Counted from the first letter of the stretch, positions 32,104 through 42,348 are shown. The stretch: DNA of 64,000 nt from Cellulomonas sp. NS3 (GCF_024757985.1 NZ_CP103289.1:1674001-1738000), one strand, 5' to 3'. Notes: generated by a model from the sequence alone, not told the origin. Translations and numbers: made by a program.

Positions 32104-32820
32104 TCACGACCCCTCGCGCACCGACCCCGAGCCGTCGACGTCCGACGTCACCCGCGCGCCGCCCGTGTGCGTGACCGACCCGCTCCCGGACACGCTCGCC
32201 TCGAGCGTCCCGGTGACGTCCACCGTGGCGTCGCCCGACCCCTCGACCGCCACCGCCGCCTCGCGGGTCCGCAGAGCCGCGGCGTCGTAGCCCCCGGACC
32301 CGGCGACGGTGACGCGCTGCACGTCCGCGGTGCCGGCGAGCGTGATCCGGCCGGAACCCTGGCTGCTCGCGTCGACCTGGTCCACGTCGACGCCCTCGAC
32401 GACCACGTCGCCCGACCCCTCGAGCAGGACCGCGAGCTCGTCGCGCGTCGCGACGTCGCCGTCGACCCGCACGTCCCCGGAGCCCTCGAGCCGGATCGCG
32501 TCGAGGTGGTCGACCACGAGGCGGTACTCGACCGTGCCGGTGCGCGACCAGCCGGGCCGGTCGTCGTGGTCGAGCACGAGGACGCCGTCGCGCACCTCGC
32601 TCGTGAGCCGGGGCAGGACGTTGCGGCCCGCGGTGACGGTGAGCGACGGCTCGTCGCCGTGCTCGATCACGAGGGTCCCGGACGTCGAGAGCTCGACGGC
32701 GGTGACGCCGTCGGCAGGGCGCTCCTCCGTGGTGGACGGACCGAACGCCGCCGCCCCGCACCCGGTGAGCAGGAGCAGGGCACCGACGGAGGTGACGGCG
32801 AGCACGGGACGCAGCGACAT
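32104..32820 (-). CDS. DUF2807 lipoprotein with GSG-repeat adhesin-like fold
   Basis: A 238-residue lipoprotein. The signal ends in the lipobox LLTGC, so it is anchored by a diacylated Cys on the outer membrane face. The body matches DUF2807 (GIN domain). It has a ladder of short repeats, each with a SG/GSG turn: LEGSGDVRVDGD, LEGSGDVVVEG, SQGSGRITLAG, VEGSGDATVDV, VSGSGSVTHTG, VDGSGSVREGS, suggesting a right-handed beta-helix. ATG 32820. Function unknown; adhesion or a structural surface role is possible. Confidence 0.85.
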   Translation of the reverse strand: MSLRPVLAVTSVGALLLLTGCGAAAFGPSTTEERPADGVTAVELSTSGTLVIEHGDEPSLTVTAGRNVLPRLTSEVRDGVLVLDHDDRPGWSRTGTVEYRLVVDHLDAIRLEGSGDVRVDGDVATRDELAVLLEGSGDVVVEGVDVDQVDASSQGSGRITLAGTADVQRVTVAGSGGYDAAALRTREAAVAVEGSGDATVDVTGTLEASVSGSGSVTHTGGARVTSDVDGSGSVREGS

Positions 32821-32953
32821 GGGTGACCTCACGTTGAGCACGTGGCCCGGGACGTCCGGACCGTGCTCCACGCTCGCACCGTGCGGGGGCCGGGTCATCG
32901 GGTACGTCCCTGACCCGGCCCCTGAACGACCCCTGAGGGGTGCCGGTGCGGGG

Positions 32954-33661
32954 TCAGTCGCGCGGGACCACGCGGTGCAGCGCGGCGAGCACGACGCTCG
33001 CGGACCGCTGCGCGGCGTCGTCGACGTGCGTGAGGAAGTCGTCGTTCGCCGCGGGGCCGCACAGGTCGGAGATGCCGCGCACCGAGAGGAACGGGACCCC
33101 GTACAGGTGGCAGGTCTGCGCGAGCGCCGCGGTCTCCATGTCGGTCGAGAGCGCGTCGGGGAACGAGGCGCGGACCGCGTCCACGAGCGAGGCGTCGATG
33201 AACGCGTCGCCCGAGAGCATCGTCCCCGCGCGCACGGTGAGGCCGTCGTGGGGGACGGCGAGGGTCGCCTCGAGGAGCGCCTCGTTCGCGACGAACCGCG
33301 CCGGCATCCCGGGGACCTGCCCGAGCGCGTAGCCGAACGCGCGCGCGTCGGCGCCCGAGTACACGAACTCGGTGCCGACCACGACGTCGCCGACGCGGAC
33401 CTGCTCGCCGACGCCGCCGGCGCTCCCCGCGCTGATCACGACGCTGGGGCGGGTCCCGCTGATCGCGACGGCCGCGGCCGTCGCCGAGCTGACGAGCCCG
33501 ATGCCGCACTGCACGAGCAGGACCCCGCGGCTCTCGACCGACAGGACCCGGTGCAGCGCGTGCCCGACCTGGGCGACGGGGCCGACGAAGTCCGCGCGCT
33601 CGACGAACGCCTCGGCCTCGTCGGCCATCGCGGTCACGACGACCGCGTCGACGGCGATCAC
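32954..33661 (-). CDS. mtnN: 5'-methylthioadenosine/S-adenosylhomocysteine nucleosidase
   Basis: A 235-residue nucleosidase (Pfs/MtnN) that removes adenine from S-adenosylhomocysteine, giving S-ribosylhomocysteine, the LuxS substrate. Signature parts are [20 protein letters not shown], the [14 protein letters not shown] block with the ribose-binding Met-Glu and [10 protein letters not shown] with the catalytic Asp. Its GTG start at 33661 overlaps the luxS stop by four bases, so the two enzymes of AI-2 synthesis and SAH recycling are translationally coupled, with luxS first. Confidence 0.92.
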   Translation of the reverse strand: MIAVDAVVVTAMADEAEAFVERADFVGPVAQVGHALHRVLSVESRGVLLVQCGIGLVSSATAAAVAISGTRPSVVISAGSAGGVGEQVRVGDVVVGTEFVYSGADARAFGYALGQVPGMPARFVANEALLEATLAVPHDGLTVRAGTMLSGDAFIDASLVDAVRASFPDALSTDMETAALAQTCHLYGVPFLSVRGISDLCGPAANDDFLTHVDDAAQRSASVVLAALHRVVPRD

Positions 33662-34125
33662 GCGGTCACCTGGCTCCACCCGTCGCGCGCGGCGAGGAAC
33701 GTGCGGGCCGCCTCCTGCGCGCCCTCGAGCGTGTGGTTCGCGCCCCAGCCGCACTGCACCTCGTTCGCGGCGGGGACCTCGGTCGCCCGCGTGACGTCCT
33801 CGAGCGTCTCCTGGACGAGGCCCATGACGGCCTCCGGCTCCCACTCGCCCTCGAGGATCAGGTAGAAGCCCGTCTGGCAGCCCATCGGGGAGAAGTCGAT
33901 GACCTGGGTCGAGTGGTTGCGCGAGTGCTCCGCGAACAGGTGCTCGAGCGAGTGCACGACCGGCATCTCGAGGTGGCCCTGGTTGGGCTGCGTGAAGCGC
34001 ACGTCGAACTTGCTCAGGACGTCGCCCGCCGGGAGGACCTTGCGGTCCGCGAGGCGGATGTAGGGCGCGGCGACGGTGCGGTGGTCGAGGTTGAACGACT
34101 CGACGTTCATGCGGGGCTGGTTCAC
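33658..34125 (-). CDS. luxS: S-ribosylhomocysteine lyase (AI-2 synthase)
   Basis: LuxS of 155 residues splits S-ribosylhomocysteine to homocysteine and DPD, the precursor of autoinducer-2. The metal site is intact: H58-S-L-E-H62 plus a Cys in VQCGWG near 130; the active-site Cys83 lies in [12 protein letters not shown] start at GTG 34125, which has AGAAGG six bases upstream; ATG 34110 (MNVESF) is the other option with a poorer site. Activity may serve methyl-cycle detoxification rather than signalling; no Lsr import genes are in the window. Confidence 0.95.
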   Translation of the reverse strand: MNQPRMNVESFNLDHRTVAAPYIRLADRKVLPAGDVLSKFDVRFTQPNQGHLEMPVVHSLEHLFAEHSRNHSTQVIDFSPMGCQTGFYLILEGEWEPEAVMGLVQETLEDVTRATEVPAANEVQCGWGANHTLEGAQEAARTFLAARDGWSQVTA

Positions 34126-34279
34126 GGTCGGCCTTCTCGTCAGGACGGGCGGGGTTCGCCCCATTGTGTCGCACGCGTCCGTCACGGCGTCGGCGTGCTC
34201 GCGTCCGGTCCTCGTGCCGCCCGGGTCGTCGACGCCGCCGACCTGCCCGCGCACGCCCGGCGGGGCTAGCGTGCTGTGC

Positions 34280-35521
<1,242 letters not shown>

Positions 35522-35531
35522 GCACGCCGGC

Positions 35532-36851
35532 TCACCGCCCGGTCACGCTCCACCGGCCCGCCGCGAGGTCGAGCAGGCGCGGCAGGATCACGTCGCCCGC
35601 GACGCGCAGGCCGTCGTGCAGGAGCTCGTTGGTCACCCACACCTGCGTCGCCCCCACGCGCGACGCGGTGTCGAGCGCGAGGTCGAGGTCGACGTACGGG
35701 TCGTCGTAGTACTGCGCCGCGGCCACGGGGACCTCGTTCGACGCGAGCCGGTCGGGGTCGTAGAGCGCGGGCCACGACGTGCGCGCGGCCAGCTCCTCGG
35801 CGACCGCCCGGAACGGCCGCAGCGACCCGATCTGCTCGTACATCCACGGGAACATCGCCTCGCCCGTCAGCAGGAGCGGCCGGGCACCGGGCGCGAACGC
35901 GTCCCGCCGCTCGTGCTCGGCCTGCGCCGCCCAGCCGCCCGCCCGCTCGCCCTGGTGGTAGATGACCTCCTGGAGCACCGCGTACAGCGGGTTGTCGACG
36001 AACGACGTCCCCTGTGCGAGCGCCGCGAGGAACGGGTCGGCGAGCTCGCCCGTGGTGTCGAGCGCGGTGTCGAGGAGCCAGTGCAGCGCGTCGACGCCGG
36101 TGCTCATGCCGAGCGGCATCCCGAGCAGCTGCAGCCGCTCGACGGTGAGCACGTCGCCGTCGGGCAGGTGGACGTCGCCGGCGGACACGCGGTCGGCGAT
36201 CCGGCCGAGCAGCGCCACGTCCCTGGGGTACCGGCGCGCGAGCTCCCGGTTGCGGGCCGCCTGCCGCGGGTAGGTGCGCGCATAGGTCTCCTCGGCGCTC
36301 GCGGTCAGCGGCGGCAGGCCGCCCGTCACGAGGCACTCCGTGAGCGCCTCCGGGTGCCGCGAGAGGTACGCGAGCGTGACGAAGCCGCCGTAGGACTGCC
36401 CGAGGGTCGCCCAGCGCCGCCCCCCGTAGACGGTGCGCCGCACGTGCTCGGCGTCGGCCACGATCGCGTCGGCCCGGAAGCACGCGAGGTACGCCGCGCC
36501 CTCGGCGGGGGTCCCGAGCGCGGCCACCTCGCGGGCCGCGATGCGCGTCGAGCGACCCGTCCCGCGCTGGTCGAGCAGCACGACCCGGTGGGTCGCGAGC
36601 AGCGTCGTCCACCAGCCGCTCCCGAGCGGGCGTGGGCTCGCTCCGCCGGGCCCGCCCTGCAGGAACAGCAGCAGGGGGAGGTCCTCGCCGGCGCGGCGCG
36701 GGTCGACGAGCTCGCGCACGAAGACCTCGATCGGCGCGTACCGCTCGGGCGCGGACCAGTCGACGGGGACCGCGACGCGGTGCTCGCGCACCACGAGGCC
36801 GGGGACGGGGTACTGGGTCGACGTCGGCGCGGGCGCGCCCGTCCGGGTCAT
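35532..36851 (-). CDS. S33 peptidase / proline iminopeptidase-like hydrolase
   Basis: A 439-residue alpha/beta hydrolase. Features are the oxyanion segment LFLQGGPGGASP, VLLDQRGTGRST, and nucleophile Ser153 in LGQSYGGFVTLAYLSRHP. This pattern is that of proline iminopeptidases that free N-terminal proline or other residues from peptides. A catalytic His is expected in LLHDGLRVAGD near the C-terminus. Its ATG at 36851 overlaps the stop of the DoxX-like gene by four bases. No signal peptide, so cytosolic. Confidence 0.87.
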   Translation of the reverse strand: MTRTGAPAPTSTQYPVPGLVVREHRVAVPVDWSAPERYAPIEVFVRELVDPRRAGEDLPLLLFLQGGPGGASPRPLGSGWWTTLLATHRVVLLDQRGTGRSTRIAAREVAALGTPAEGAAYLACFRADAIVADAEHVRRTVYGGRRWATLGQSYGGFVTLAYLSRHPEALTECLVTGGLPPLTASAEETYARTYPRQAARNRELARRYPRDVALLGRIADRVSAGDVHLPDGDVLTVERLQLLGMPLGMSTGVDALHWLLDTALDTTGELADPFLAALAQGTSFVDNPLYAVLQEVIYHQGERAGGWAAQAEHERRDAFAPGARPLLLTGEAMFPWMYEQIGSLRPFRAVAEELAARTSWPALYDPDRLASNEVPVAAAQYYDDPYVDLDLALDTASRVGATQVWVTNELLHDGLRVAGDVILPRLLDLAAGRWSVTGR

Positions 36852-37288
36852 CGGGTCGAGCCCGACGCGACCGGTGCGGTGACCTTGGCGGCGCGCGCAC
36901 CCCGCGCGACGGCGAGCGCCCAGCCGACGAGCGGCACCTGGAGCGGCAGCCGCCCCCACGCGACGACCCGCCGCGTCGTGATCCCGGGGGCCCCGCGGCG
37001 GGTGCGCAGCGCCATCGTGACGTTCCCGGGGAACACGGCGACGAGCAGCGCAGCCGTCGCGAGCGCCCCGGCGTTCCGGGTCCGCGCGGGCACGAGCGCG
37101 GCCGCGCACGCGAGCTCGGCGACGCCGCTGCCGAGCACCCATGCGCGCGGGTTCCCGAGCGGGCGGGGGATGAGCGGCTCGTAGACGCGCGGCACGACGA
37201 GGTGCAGCACGCCCGAGAGCGCGAGCACCGCGCCGAGCACGGCGGCGGACGCGGGGGAGGGCGGACGCGGCCGGGACGACGGGGTCAT
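36848..37288 (-). CDS. DoxX-family membrane protein
   Basis: A 146-residue membrane protein with four hydrophobic segments, similar to DoxX/DUF4267-like small membrane proteins: SAAVLGAVLALSGVLHLVVP, GSGVAELACAAALVP, GALATAALLVAVFPGNV and LPLQVPLVGWALAVAR. Function unknown; some relatives take part in redox processes. ATG 37288; the stop overlaps the start of the S33 peptidase gene. Confidence 0.8.
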   Translation of the reverse strand: MTPSSRPRPPSPASAAVLGAVLALSGVLHLVVPRVYEPLIPRPLGNPRAWVLGSGVAELACAAALVPARTRNAGALATAALLVAVFPGNVTMALRTRRGAPGITTRRVVAWGRLPLQVPLVGWALAVARGARAAKVTAPVASGSTR

Positions 37289-37422
37289 CGGGCCACGCTA
37301 GCGGCGGGCCCGCCGCGGTGGGCGGGTGCGGGCGTGCGGGTGCGCGACGCGCGGGGCAGGGCGGACCGTTCCCGGCTCGCTCCCGAGGGAGTCGGCGCGG
37401 GGGCCCGACGGCTGCCCGACGG

Positions 37423-39768
37423 TCAGCGCGGTGCGGGCGCCGCCGCCGCGGCGCGTGGTGCCGGGACGCCGTCCCGCCGCGCCGGTGCCACAGGTGCGCG
37501 CGTGCGGGTGATCTCCGCGATGACCGCCGGGATGCCCGCGGCGGGCCCGGGACGCGCGAGGCCGAACCCCTGCGCGGCGTAGCAGCCCATCTCCGAGAGC
37601 ATCGCGAACGTCGCGTCGTCCTCGACACCCTCCGCGACGACCGACAGCCCGAGGTGCCGCGCGAGCTCGATCGTGGACCGGACGATCGCCTCGCTGGCAC
37701 GGTCCTGCGCGATGCCGCCCACGAACGCGCGGTCGAGCTTGAGCCGGCCGACCGGCAGCCGGTGCAGGTACGCGAGCGAGCTGTGGCCCGTGCCGTAGTC
37801 GTCGACCGCGAGCTCGACACCGAGCCGCTCCAGCGCGTCCAGCGCCTCGAGCGCGCGCTCCGGGTCGCTCATCGCACTGCTCTCCGTGATCTCGAGCTCG
37901 AGCGCGGACGCCGGCAGCCCGTGGCGCGCGAGCGCGGCGCGCACGTCGGAGACGATCTCGGGGTCGAGCAGGTTCTGCGCCGCCAGGTTGACCGCCACCG
38001 CGATGTCGAGGCCGTCGGCGCGCCAGCCCGCGACCGCGCGCAGCGCCTGGTCGAGGACGTCGCGCGTGAGCGGACCGATCACGCCCGTGCGCTCCGCGGT
38101 GGGGATGAACAGGTTCGGGGTGAGCAGGCCGTGCTCGGGGTGCTGCCAGCGCACGAGCGCCTCGACGGCGAGGACGCGCCCGGTGCTGACCTCGACGATC
38201 GGCTGGTAGTGCAGCACGAGCTCGCCGCGCGAGATGGCGCCGAGCAGCGTGCCGCCCAGCGCGGGGGCGAGGGTGCTGGCCGAGCTCATCGAGGCGTCGT
38301 AGCGCGCAGGCAGGCGCGAGCCGCGCTTCGCGGTCGAGAGCGCGACGTCGCCGCGGTGCAGCAGGTCCAGCGGGTCCGTGCCGTCGTCGGGCGCGACCAC
38401 GAGCCCGACGCTCACCTGGACCCGCACCTCGAGGTCGTCGAGCCGGACGGGACGGGCGAGCGCGTCGTGCACCGACTGCGCCAGGTTCATCGCCGTGCCG
38501 CTCCCGGGCACGTCGCGGAACAGGATCGCGAACTCGTCGCCGCCCGGCCGGGCCACCAGGCCGGCGTGGCCCGCGACGGACCGCAGCCGCTCGCCGATGC
38601 GGATCAGGACCTCGTCGCCGGTGCGGTGCCCGAACGTCTCGTTGATCTCGCTGAAGCGGTCGACGTCGACCAGCACGAGCGCGACGCGGGCCCGCGGTGC
38701 CGCGAGGGCGTCCCGGATCTCCCGGACGAGCAGCCGCCGGTTCGCCAGGCCGGTCACGATGTCGGTGTCGGCGGCGCCGCGCAGGCTCTGCGCCTGCTCC
38801 TCGAGCCACCGGGTCATGCGCGCCATCCGGATGAGCGAGAGCACCGTCAGGGCGACGGCCGCGACCGCGGCGGCCCACACGTCGACGGTGCCGCCGAGCA
38901 CGAGCTGCACCACGAGCACCGTGGGCGCCATGAACACGGCGGGGCCGACGAGCATGAGCCGTTGGCGGCCCTTGCGCTGCTCGGGCTCGACCGCGCGCTC
39001 GGACATCAGGCGCATGCCGGGGTCGAGCGCGGCGGCACCGAACAGCGCGTAGGAGACGAGCCAGCCCGCGTCGAGCAGCAGCACGTGCTCCTCGAGCGCC
39101 GGCACGAGCGCCGAGAGCTGGAACAGCGCGTCGACCGCCATGAGCGACCCCGTCGCGCTCACGAGCAGGACCGACGCGGTCGACCGGGCCCCGGGCGCCG
39201 TCAGGAGCCGGACGAGGAGCCCGATCAGGATGATGTCGACGATCGGGTACGCCGCTCCGACGACGGTGCTCGCGAGGTCCAGCTCGGGGTCGCGCAGCGC
39301 GGGCGCGACGAGGGTGACCCAGGCGACCAGCCCGAGCCCGATGGACACGAGCAGGCTGTCGATCGCCGCGGTCGGGTGCCGCTCGCTGCCGCGGGCCCGC
39401 GCCAGCATGAGCAGCCCCGCACCGAGGAACGGGTACGCGGCGAGGTAGACGACGTCCGCGGCCGAGGGGTACGGGTCGGTCTCGAGCACGAGCTCGAACC
39501 AGGACCACAGGAAGTCCCCGACCGTCATGAGCGCGATGCCCACGGTCAGCAGGTACCAGGGGAGCCGGGCCGCCGGTGCGTTGCGGCTGATCCCGACGAG
39601 CATGACCGCGACGGAGAGGAAGCCGACGGACACGTAGACGATGCCGCGCGGGAACCCGAGGGGGAGCAGCAGGTGCAGCACGGCGACCGCGGAGGAGGCC
39701 GCGAGCCAGCGGGACCACGCGCTCCTCACCCAGATCACGCACCAATCGCATCGACGACGAGGCCCCAC
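37423..39768 (-). CDS. Membrane-anchored GGDEF-EAL cyclic-di-GMP protein
   Basis: A protein of about 781 residues. Residues ~20-315 form about nine membrane helices. A GGDEF domain follows with the intact motif GGDEF at 409-413, then an EAL domain with EAL at 536-538 (VEALVRWQHP), VNLAAQNL, LEITESS and the loop DDYGTGHSSL. Both domains look catalytic, so the protein could make and/or break cyclic-di-GMP. The start is uncertain: GTG 39768, 39738 and 39729 are in frame and none has a good site. No partner gene. Confidence 0.9.
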   Translation of the reverse strand: MGPRRRCDWCVIWVRSAWSRWLAASSAVAVLHLLLPLGFPRGIVYVSVGFLSVAVMLVGISRNAPAARLPWYLLTVGIALMTVGDFLWSWFELVLETDPYPSAADVVYLAAYPFLGAGLLMLARARGSERHPTAAIDSLLVSIGLGLVAWVTLVAPALRDPELDLASTVVGAAYPIVDIILIGLLVRLLTAPGARSTASVLLVSATGSLMAVDALFQLSALVPALEEHVLLLDAGWLVSYALFGAAALDPGMRLMSERAVEPEQRKGRQRLMLVGPAVFMAPTVLVVQLVLGGTVDVWAAAVAAVALTVLSLIRMARMTRWLEEQAQSLRGAADTDIVTGLANRRLLVREIRDALAAPRARVALVLVDVDRFSEINETFGHRTGDEVLIRIGERLRSVAGHAGLVARPGGDEFAILFRDVPGSGTAMNLAQSVHDALARPVRLDDLEVRVQVSVGLVVAPDDGTDPLDLLHRGDVALSTAKRGSRLPARYDASMSSASTLAPALGGTLLGAISRGELVLHYQPIVEVSTGRVLAVEALVRWQHPEHGLLTPNLFIPTAERTGVIGPLTRDVLDQALRAVAGWRADGLDIAVAVNLAAQNLLDPEIVSDVRAALARHGLPASALELEITESSAMSDPERALEALDALERLGVELAVDDYGTGHSSLAYLHRLPVGRLKLDRAFVGGIAQDRASEAIVRSTIELARHLGLSVVAEGVEDDATFAMLSEMGCYAAQGFGLARPGPAAGIPAVIAEITRTRAPVAPARRDGVPAPRAAAAAPAPR

Positions 39769-39942
39769 GTCGCCGGGGCACCGACCGCGCGGCGGCCGGA
39801 CCTCGGCGGGTCCTTCGTGGAGGTGATCGGCCGGGGACGGCGGCGTGCGAGGTGTGCGCGGGGTGAAAGGTGCACGTCGGGCCGGTGCGGGCGCCCCGGA
39901 CCCGACCGGGGAGCCCGTGACCGGTGGTGCCGGCGAGGAGCG

Positions 39943-40257
39943 CTAGCCGACGACCTTGAGGCCGACGACGCACCCCACGATCCCGAGCAGCAGGAGGACC
40001 CGCACGAGCGACACCGGCTCGGCACCGGTCGCCATCGCGTAGGCCACGGTCAGCGCCGCGCCGACCCCCACCCACACGGCGTAGGCGGTCCCCGTCGGCA
40101 GCTCGCGCATCGCGTACGCGAGCCCACCCATGCTCAGCACGAGCGCGACGGCGAAGACCACGGTGGGGACCCAGCGGGTGAGCCCCTCCGACCGCCCGAG
40201 CGCGGTCGCCCAGACGGCCTCGAGAACACCGGACAGGACCAGCACGAGCCAGGACAT
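39943..40257 (-). CDS. gdx: SMR guanidinium exporter (Gdx/SugE type)
   Basis: A 104-residue small multidrug resistance protein with four membrane helices. The essential Glu13 in helix 1 lies in SGVLEAVWATALG, with Trp16 conserved as in Gdx/SugE rather than EmrE-type pumps; LPTGTAYAVWVGVGA in helix 3 is also Gdx-like. Gdx proteins export guanidinium in exchange for protons. The assignment is strengthened by a guanidine-III riboswitch right before the ribosome site (GAGGGAG at 40270-40264). ATG 40257. Confidence 0.95.
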   Translation of the reverse strand: MSWLVLVLSGVLEAVWATALGRSEGLTRWVPTVVFAVALVLSMGGLAYAMRELPTGTAYAVWVGVGAALTVAYAMATGAEPVSLVRVLLLLGIVGCVVGLKVVG

Positions 40258-40271
40258 GACGATCTCCCTCG

Positions 40272-40313
40272 GCGCCGTCTTGTCGCACTCCGGGTACGGC
40301 GCACCTCGTCCGG
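40272..40313 (-). ncRNA. Guanidine-III riboswitch (ykkC-III)
   Basis: On the minus strand the leader starts CCGGACGAGGUG (40313-40302) and ends ACAAGACGGCGC (40283-40272). The stem GCGCCGU (40302-40296) pairs with ACGGCGC (40278-40272), and CCGG at 40313-40310 can pair with CCGG at 40293-40290 as the pseudoknot. Sequence and spacing match the known class III guanidine riboswitch almost base for base; the variable part is the short AGUGCG loop. The ribosome site abuts the 3' end, so guanidine binding probably controls translation of gdx. Confidence 0.93.
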
Positions 40314-40380
40314 GAACCCGTGGGGGCCCTGCCTCCAGGGTCGCACGCCCCCGCGTCCCGGCCCAGGAGGGGAGCGGTGA

Positions 40381-40406
40381 GGTCGGTCACCGGGGTCGGT
40401 CACCGG
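40381..40406. repeat. 13-base perfect tandem duplication
   Basis: GGTCGGTCACCGG is repeated exactly, 40381-40393 and 40394-40406, in the 374-base gap between gdx and the SGNH esterase gene. Each unit holds GGTCGGTCACC, so it could be a double regulator site for the esterase; no regulator is known. Confidence 0.6.
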
Positions 40407-40631
40407 GGGCTCGGGGGCGCGCTGCTCCGGCACCGGACGAGGACCGGTCCCTGCGCCGCGCCGCCCACGGGGGCCCGCGCGGAACCGTCGGCGACGCGGC
40501 GCCCACTTAATGGATTCGTCCGCGGGCGCGTCCTGGCGCCGTCCCGCGAGCGCCCGTCAGGCTGCCAGTCCGGCCCGCGCGCTGTCCCCGCGCGTCCCGT
40601 CCCCAGCCCCCTCGAGAGGGAGACCTGCGCC

Positions 40632-41744
40632 ATGACGACGCCGTCCGCACACCCGAACCGCCGCTCCCTGCTCGCCCTCGTCGCGGTCGCCGCGCTGCTC
40701 CTGGCCGGGGTCCTCGCCGCCGCGGCTCCGAGCCGCGCGGCCGCCTCGGCGCCGGTCCGCATCATGGCCCTCGGCGACTCGATCACGGGCTCACCCGGCT
40801 GCTGGCGGGCGCTGCTGTGGCAGAAGCTCCAGAACGGCGGGTACACGGACGTCGACATGGTCGGGACGCTGCCGACGCAGGGCTGCGGCATCGCGCACGA
40901 CGGCGACAACGAGGGCCACGGCGGCCTGCTCGCGACGAACGTCGCCGCGGAGGGCCTCCTCACCGGGTGGCTCGCGCAGACGCGCCCGGACGTCGTCCTC
41001 ATGCACTTCGGCACCAACGACGTGTGGAGCAACCGCTCGACGACCCAGATCCTCGCGGCGTACACGACGCTCGTGCGCCAGATGCGCGCGAGCAACCCGG
41101 CCATGAAGGTGCTCGTGGCGCAGATCATCCCCGTCGCACCCCCGACGTGCGGCGAGTGCGCGCAGCGCACCGTCGCCCTCAACGCCGCGATCCCCGCCTG
41201 GGCCGCCTCGCTCAGCACCAGCGCGTCGCCGATCACCGTCGTCGACCAGTGGACCGGCTGGAACTCTGCGGCGGACACGTCCGACGGGGTGCACCCGAAC
41301 GACGCCGGCATCGTCAAGCTCGCGGACCGGTGGTACCCGGCGCTCGCGGGCGTGCTCGACGGCGTGACCCCGACGCCCACGCCGACCCCGACCCCGACGC
41401 CCACGCCGACCCCGACGCCCACCGCGACCCCGACGCCCACGCCGACCGCCGGCGCCGGCTGCACGGCGGTCTACCGCGTCGCGAACAGCTGGCAGGGCGG
41501 GTTCATCGGCGCGGTCACGGTGACCGCCGGCTCGGCGCCCGTGACCGGCTGGACCGTGACCCTCGCGCTCCCGGACGGCGGGGTCGCGAACGTCTGGGGC
41601 GGCCAGGCGAGCACGGCGGGGACATCGGTGACCGTGCAGAACGCCGCGTGGAACGGCTCGCTCGCCGCGGGCCGCAGCACCGAGCTCGGCTTCCAGGGCA
41701 CCGGCTCCGGTGCGGGTGCGACCGTCAGCTGCTCTGCGCGCTGA
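40632..41744 (+). CDS. Secreted SGNH/CE3-like esterase with CBM2
   Basis: A 370-residue exported carbohydrate esterase. A signal peptide spans about 1-40. The SGNH domain (about 41-238) has nucleophile Ser50 in MALGDSITGS, the Asn block HFGTNDVW, and Asp/His in DGVHPNDAG, matching CE3-like acetyl-xylan esterases. A Pro-Thr linker of about 30 residues (41370-41450) leads to a C-terminal CBM2 (about 275-370; TAVYRVANSWQGGFIGAVTV, then TGWTVTLALP) with bounding Cys and surface Trp for cellulose. ATG 40632. Confidence 0.92.
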   Translation: MTTPSAHPNRRSLLALVAVAALLLAGVLAAAAPSRAAASAPVRIMALGDSITGSPGCWRALLWQKLQNGGYTDVDMVGTLPTQGCGIAHDGDNEGHGGLLATNVAAEGLLTGWLAQTRPDVVLMHFGTNDVWSNRSTTQILAAYTTLVRQMRASNPAMKVLVAQIIPVAPPTCGECAQRTVALNAAIPAWAASLSTSASPITVVDQWTGWNSAADTSDGVHPNDAGIVKLADRWYPALAGVLDGVTPTPTPTPTPTPTPTPTPTATPTPTPTAGAGCTAVYRVANSWQGGFIGAVTVTAGSAPVTGWTVTLALPDGGVANVWGGQASTAGTSVTVQNAAWNGSLAAGRSTELGFQGTGSGAGATVSCSAR

Positions 41745-41829
41745 CCACGAACGCCGGCGCGCCCCGGGGTGCGCCGACGACCGGCGGGCGGACGCCGGTG
41801 GGCTGACAGGCGCAGGGCCCCGTCAGCCG

Positions 41830-41861
41830 CGGTGCCCCGGTCCTCACGGGCCGGGGCACCG
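41830..41861 (+). terminator. Terminator hairpin after the esterase gene
   Basis: Stem CGGTGCCCCGG (41830-41840) with CCGGGGCACCG (41851-41861), 11 pairs with a 10-base loop, 86 bases after the esterase stop. The rest of 41745-42144 holds no gene I can support. Confidence 0.6.
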
Positions 41862-42064
41862 TCCTGCGCCGGGGCCGGTGCGGTCCTGGGGCCGGTGGGG
41901 TGCTGCGACTCCGTAGGGCGCTGCGGCTGTGCATGGACGCCACCGGGCGCTTCCGGCGGCGGCACGCCGGGTCCACGGCCCGACCCCGGTCGAGGACGGG
42001 CTCGGCCCCGTGGTGACCAACGCGGCCGCGCGGACTCCGTGCCGCCGACAGGTGCCTGGAGACG

Positions 42065-42100
42065 ACAGAACCGCCCCGGCCGAGGCCGGGGCGGTTCTGT
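42065..42100. terminator. Strong bidirectional hairpin terminator
   Basis: The arms 42065-42081 and 42084-42100 are a perfect 17-base inverted repeat with a 2-base spacer. It lies between the esterase (+) and the cold shock gene (-), 44 bases beyond the cold shock stop, fitting a shared terminator. Confidence 0.8.
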
Positions 42101-42144
42101 GTGCTGGGTGCCGACCGGTGAGGGTCAGCGCGCCGATCCGAGGA

Positions 42145-42348
42145 TCAGAGGGGCTGAATGTTCTCCGCCTGCGGGCCCTTCGGGCCCTGCGTGACGTCGA
42201 ACTGCACCTTCTGGTTCTCCTCGAGCGAGCGGTAGCCGCTGCTCTGGATGGCCGAGTAGTGCGCGAAGACGTCGGCGCCGCCGTCGTCAGGCGCGATGAA
42301 GCCGAAGCCCTTTTCGGCGTTGAACCACTTCACGGTTCCAGTCGTCAT
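42145..42348 (-). CDS. cspA: Cold shock protein
   Basis: A 67-residue CspA-type RNA chaperone, a five-stranded OB fold binding single-stranded nucleic acid. RNP1 is KGFGFIAP and RNP2 is VFAHYSAI; the start [12 protein letters not shown] and end [10 protein letters not shown] are typical. ATG 42348 follows AAGGGAGCAACC. An in-frame start at 42432 would fall in the leader and is rejected. The long leader upstream fits post-transcriptional cold control. Confidence 0.97.
   Translation of the reverse strand: MTTGTVKWFNAEKGFGFIAPDDGGADVFAHYSAIQSSGYRSLEENQKVQFDVTQGPKGPQAENIQPL

Noticed and set aside
34110-34125. ATG 34110 as the only luxS start
   Set aside because: It has no visible ribosome site, while GTG 34125 has AGAAGG at a good distance. 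Either may be used, so the start is left open.
40272-40313. Class I (ykkC) or class II guanidine riboswitch
   Set aside because: The element is too short and lacks the class I conserved blocks and the class II paired ACGR loops; the pseudoknot layout is class III.
37318-40380. Very long open frames antisense to clear genes (for example over the GGDEF-EAL gene, and 55691-59893 on the minus strand)
   Set aside because: They come from the extreme third-position GC bias. Their translations are Arg/Gly/Asp-rich with no domain, and the opposite strand encodes well-known families.
41370-41450. Regular 6-base repeats that might look like a CRISPR or satellite array
   Set aside because: They are codons of the Pro-Thr linker in the esterase; the frame is intact and there are no spacers.
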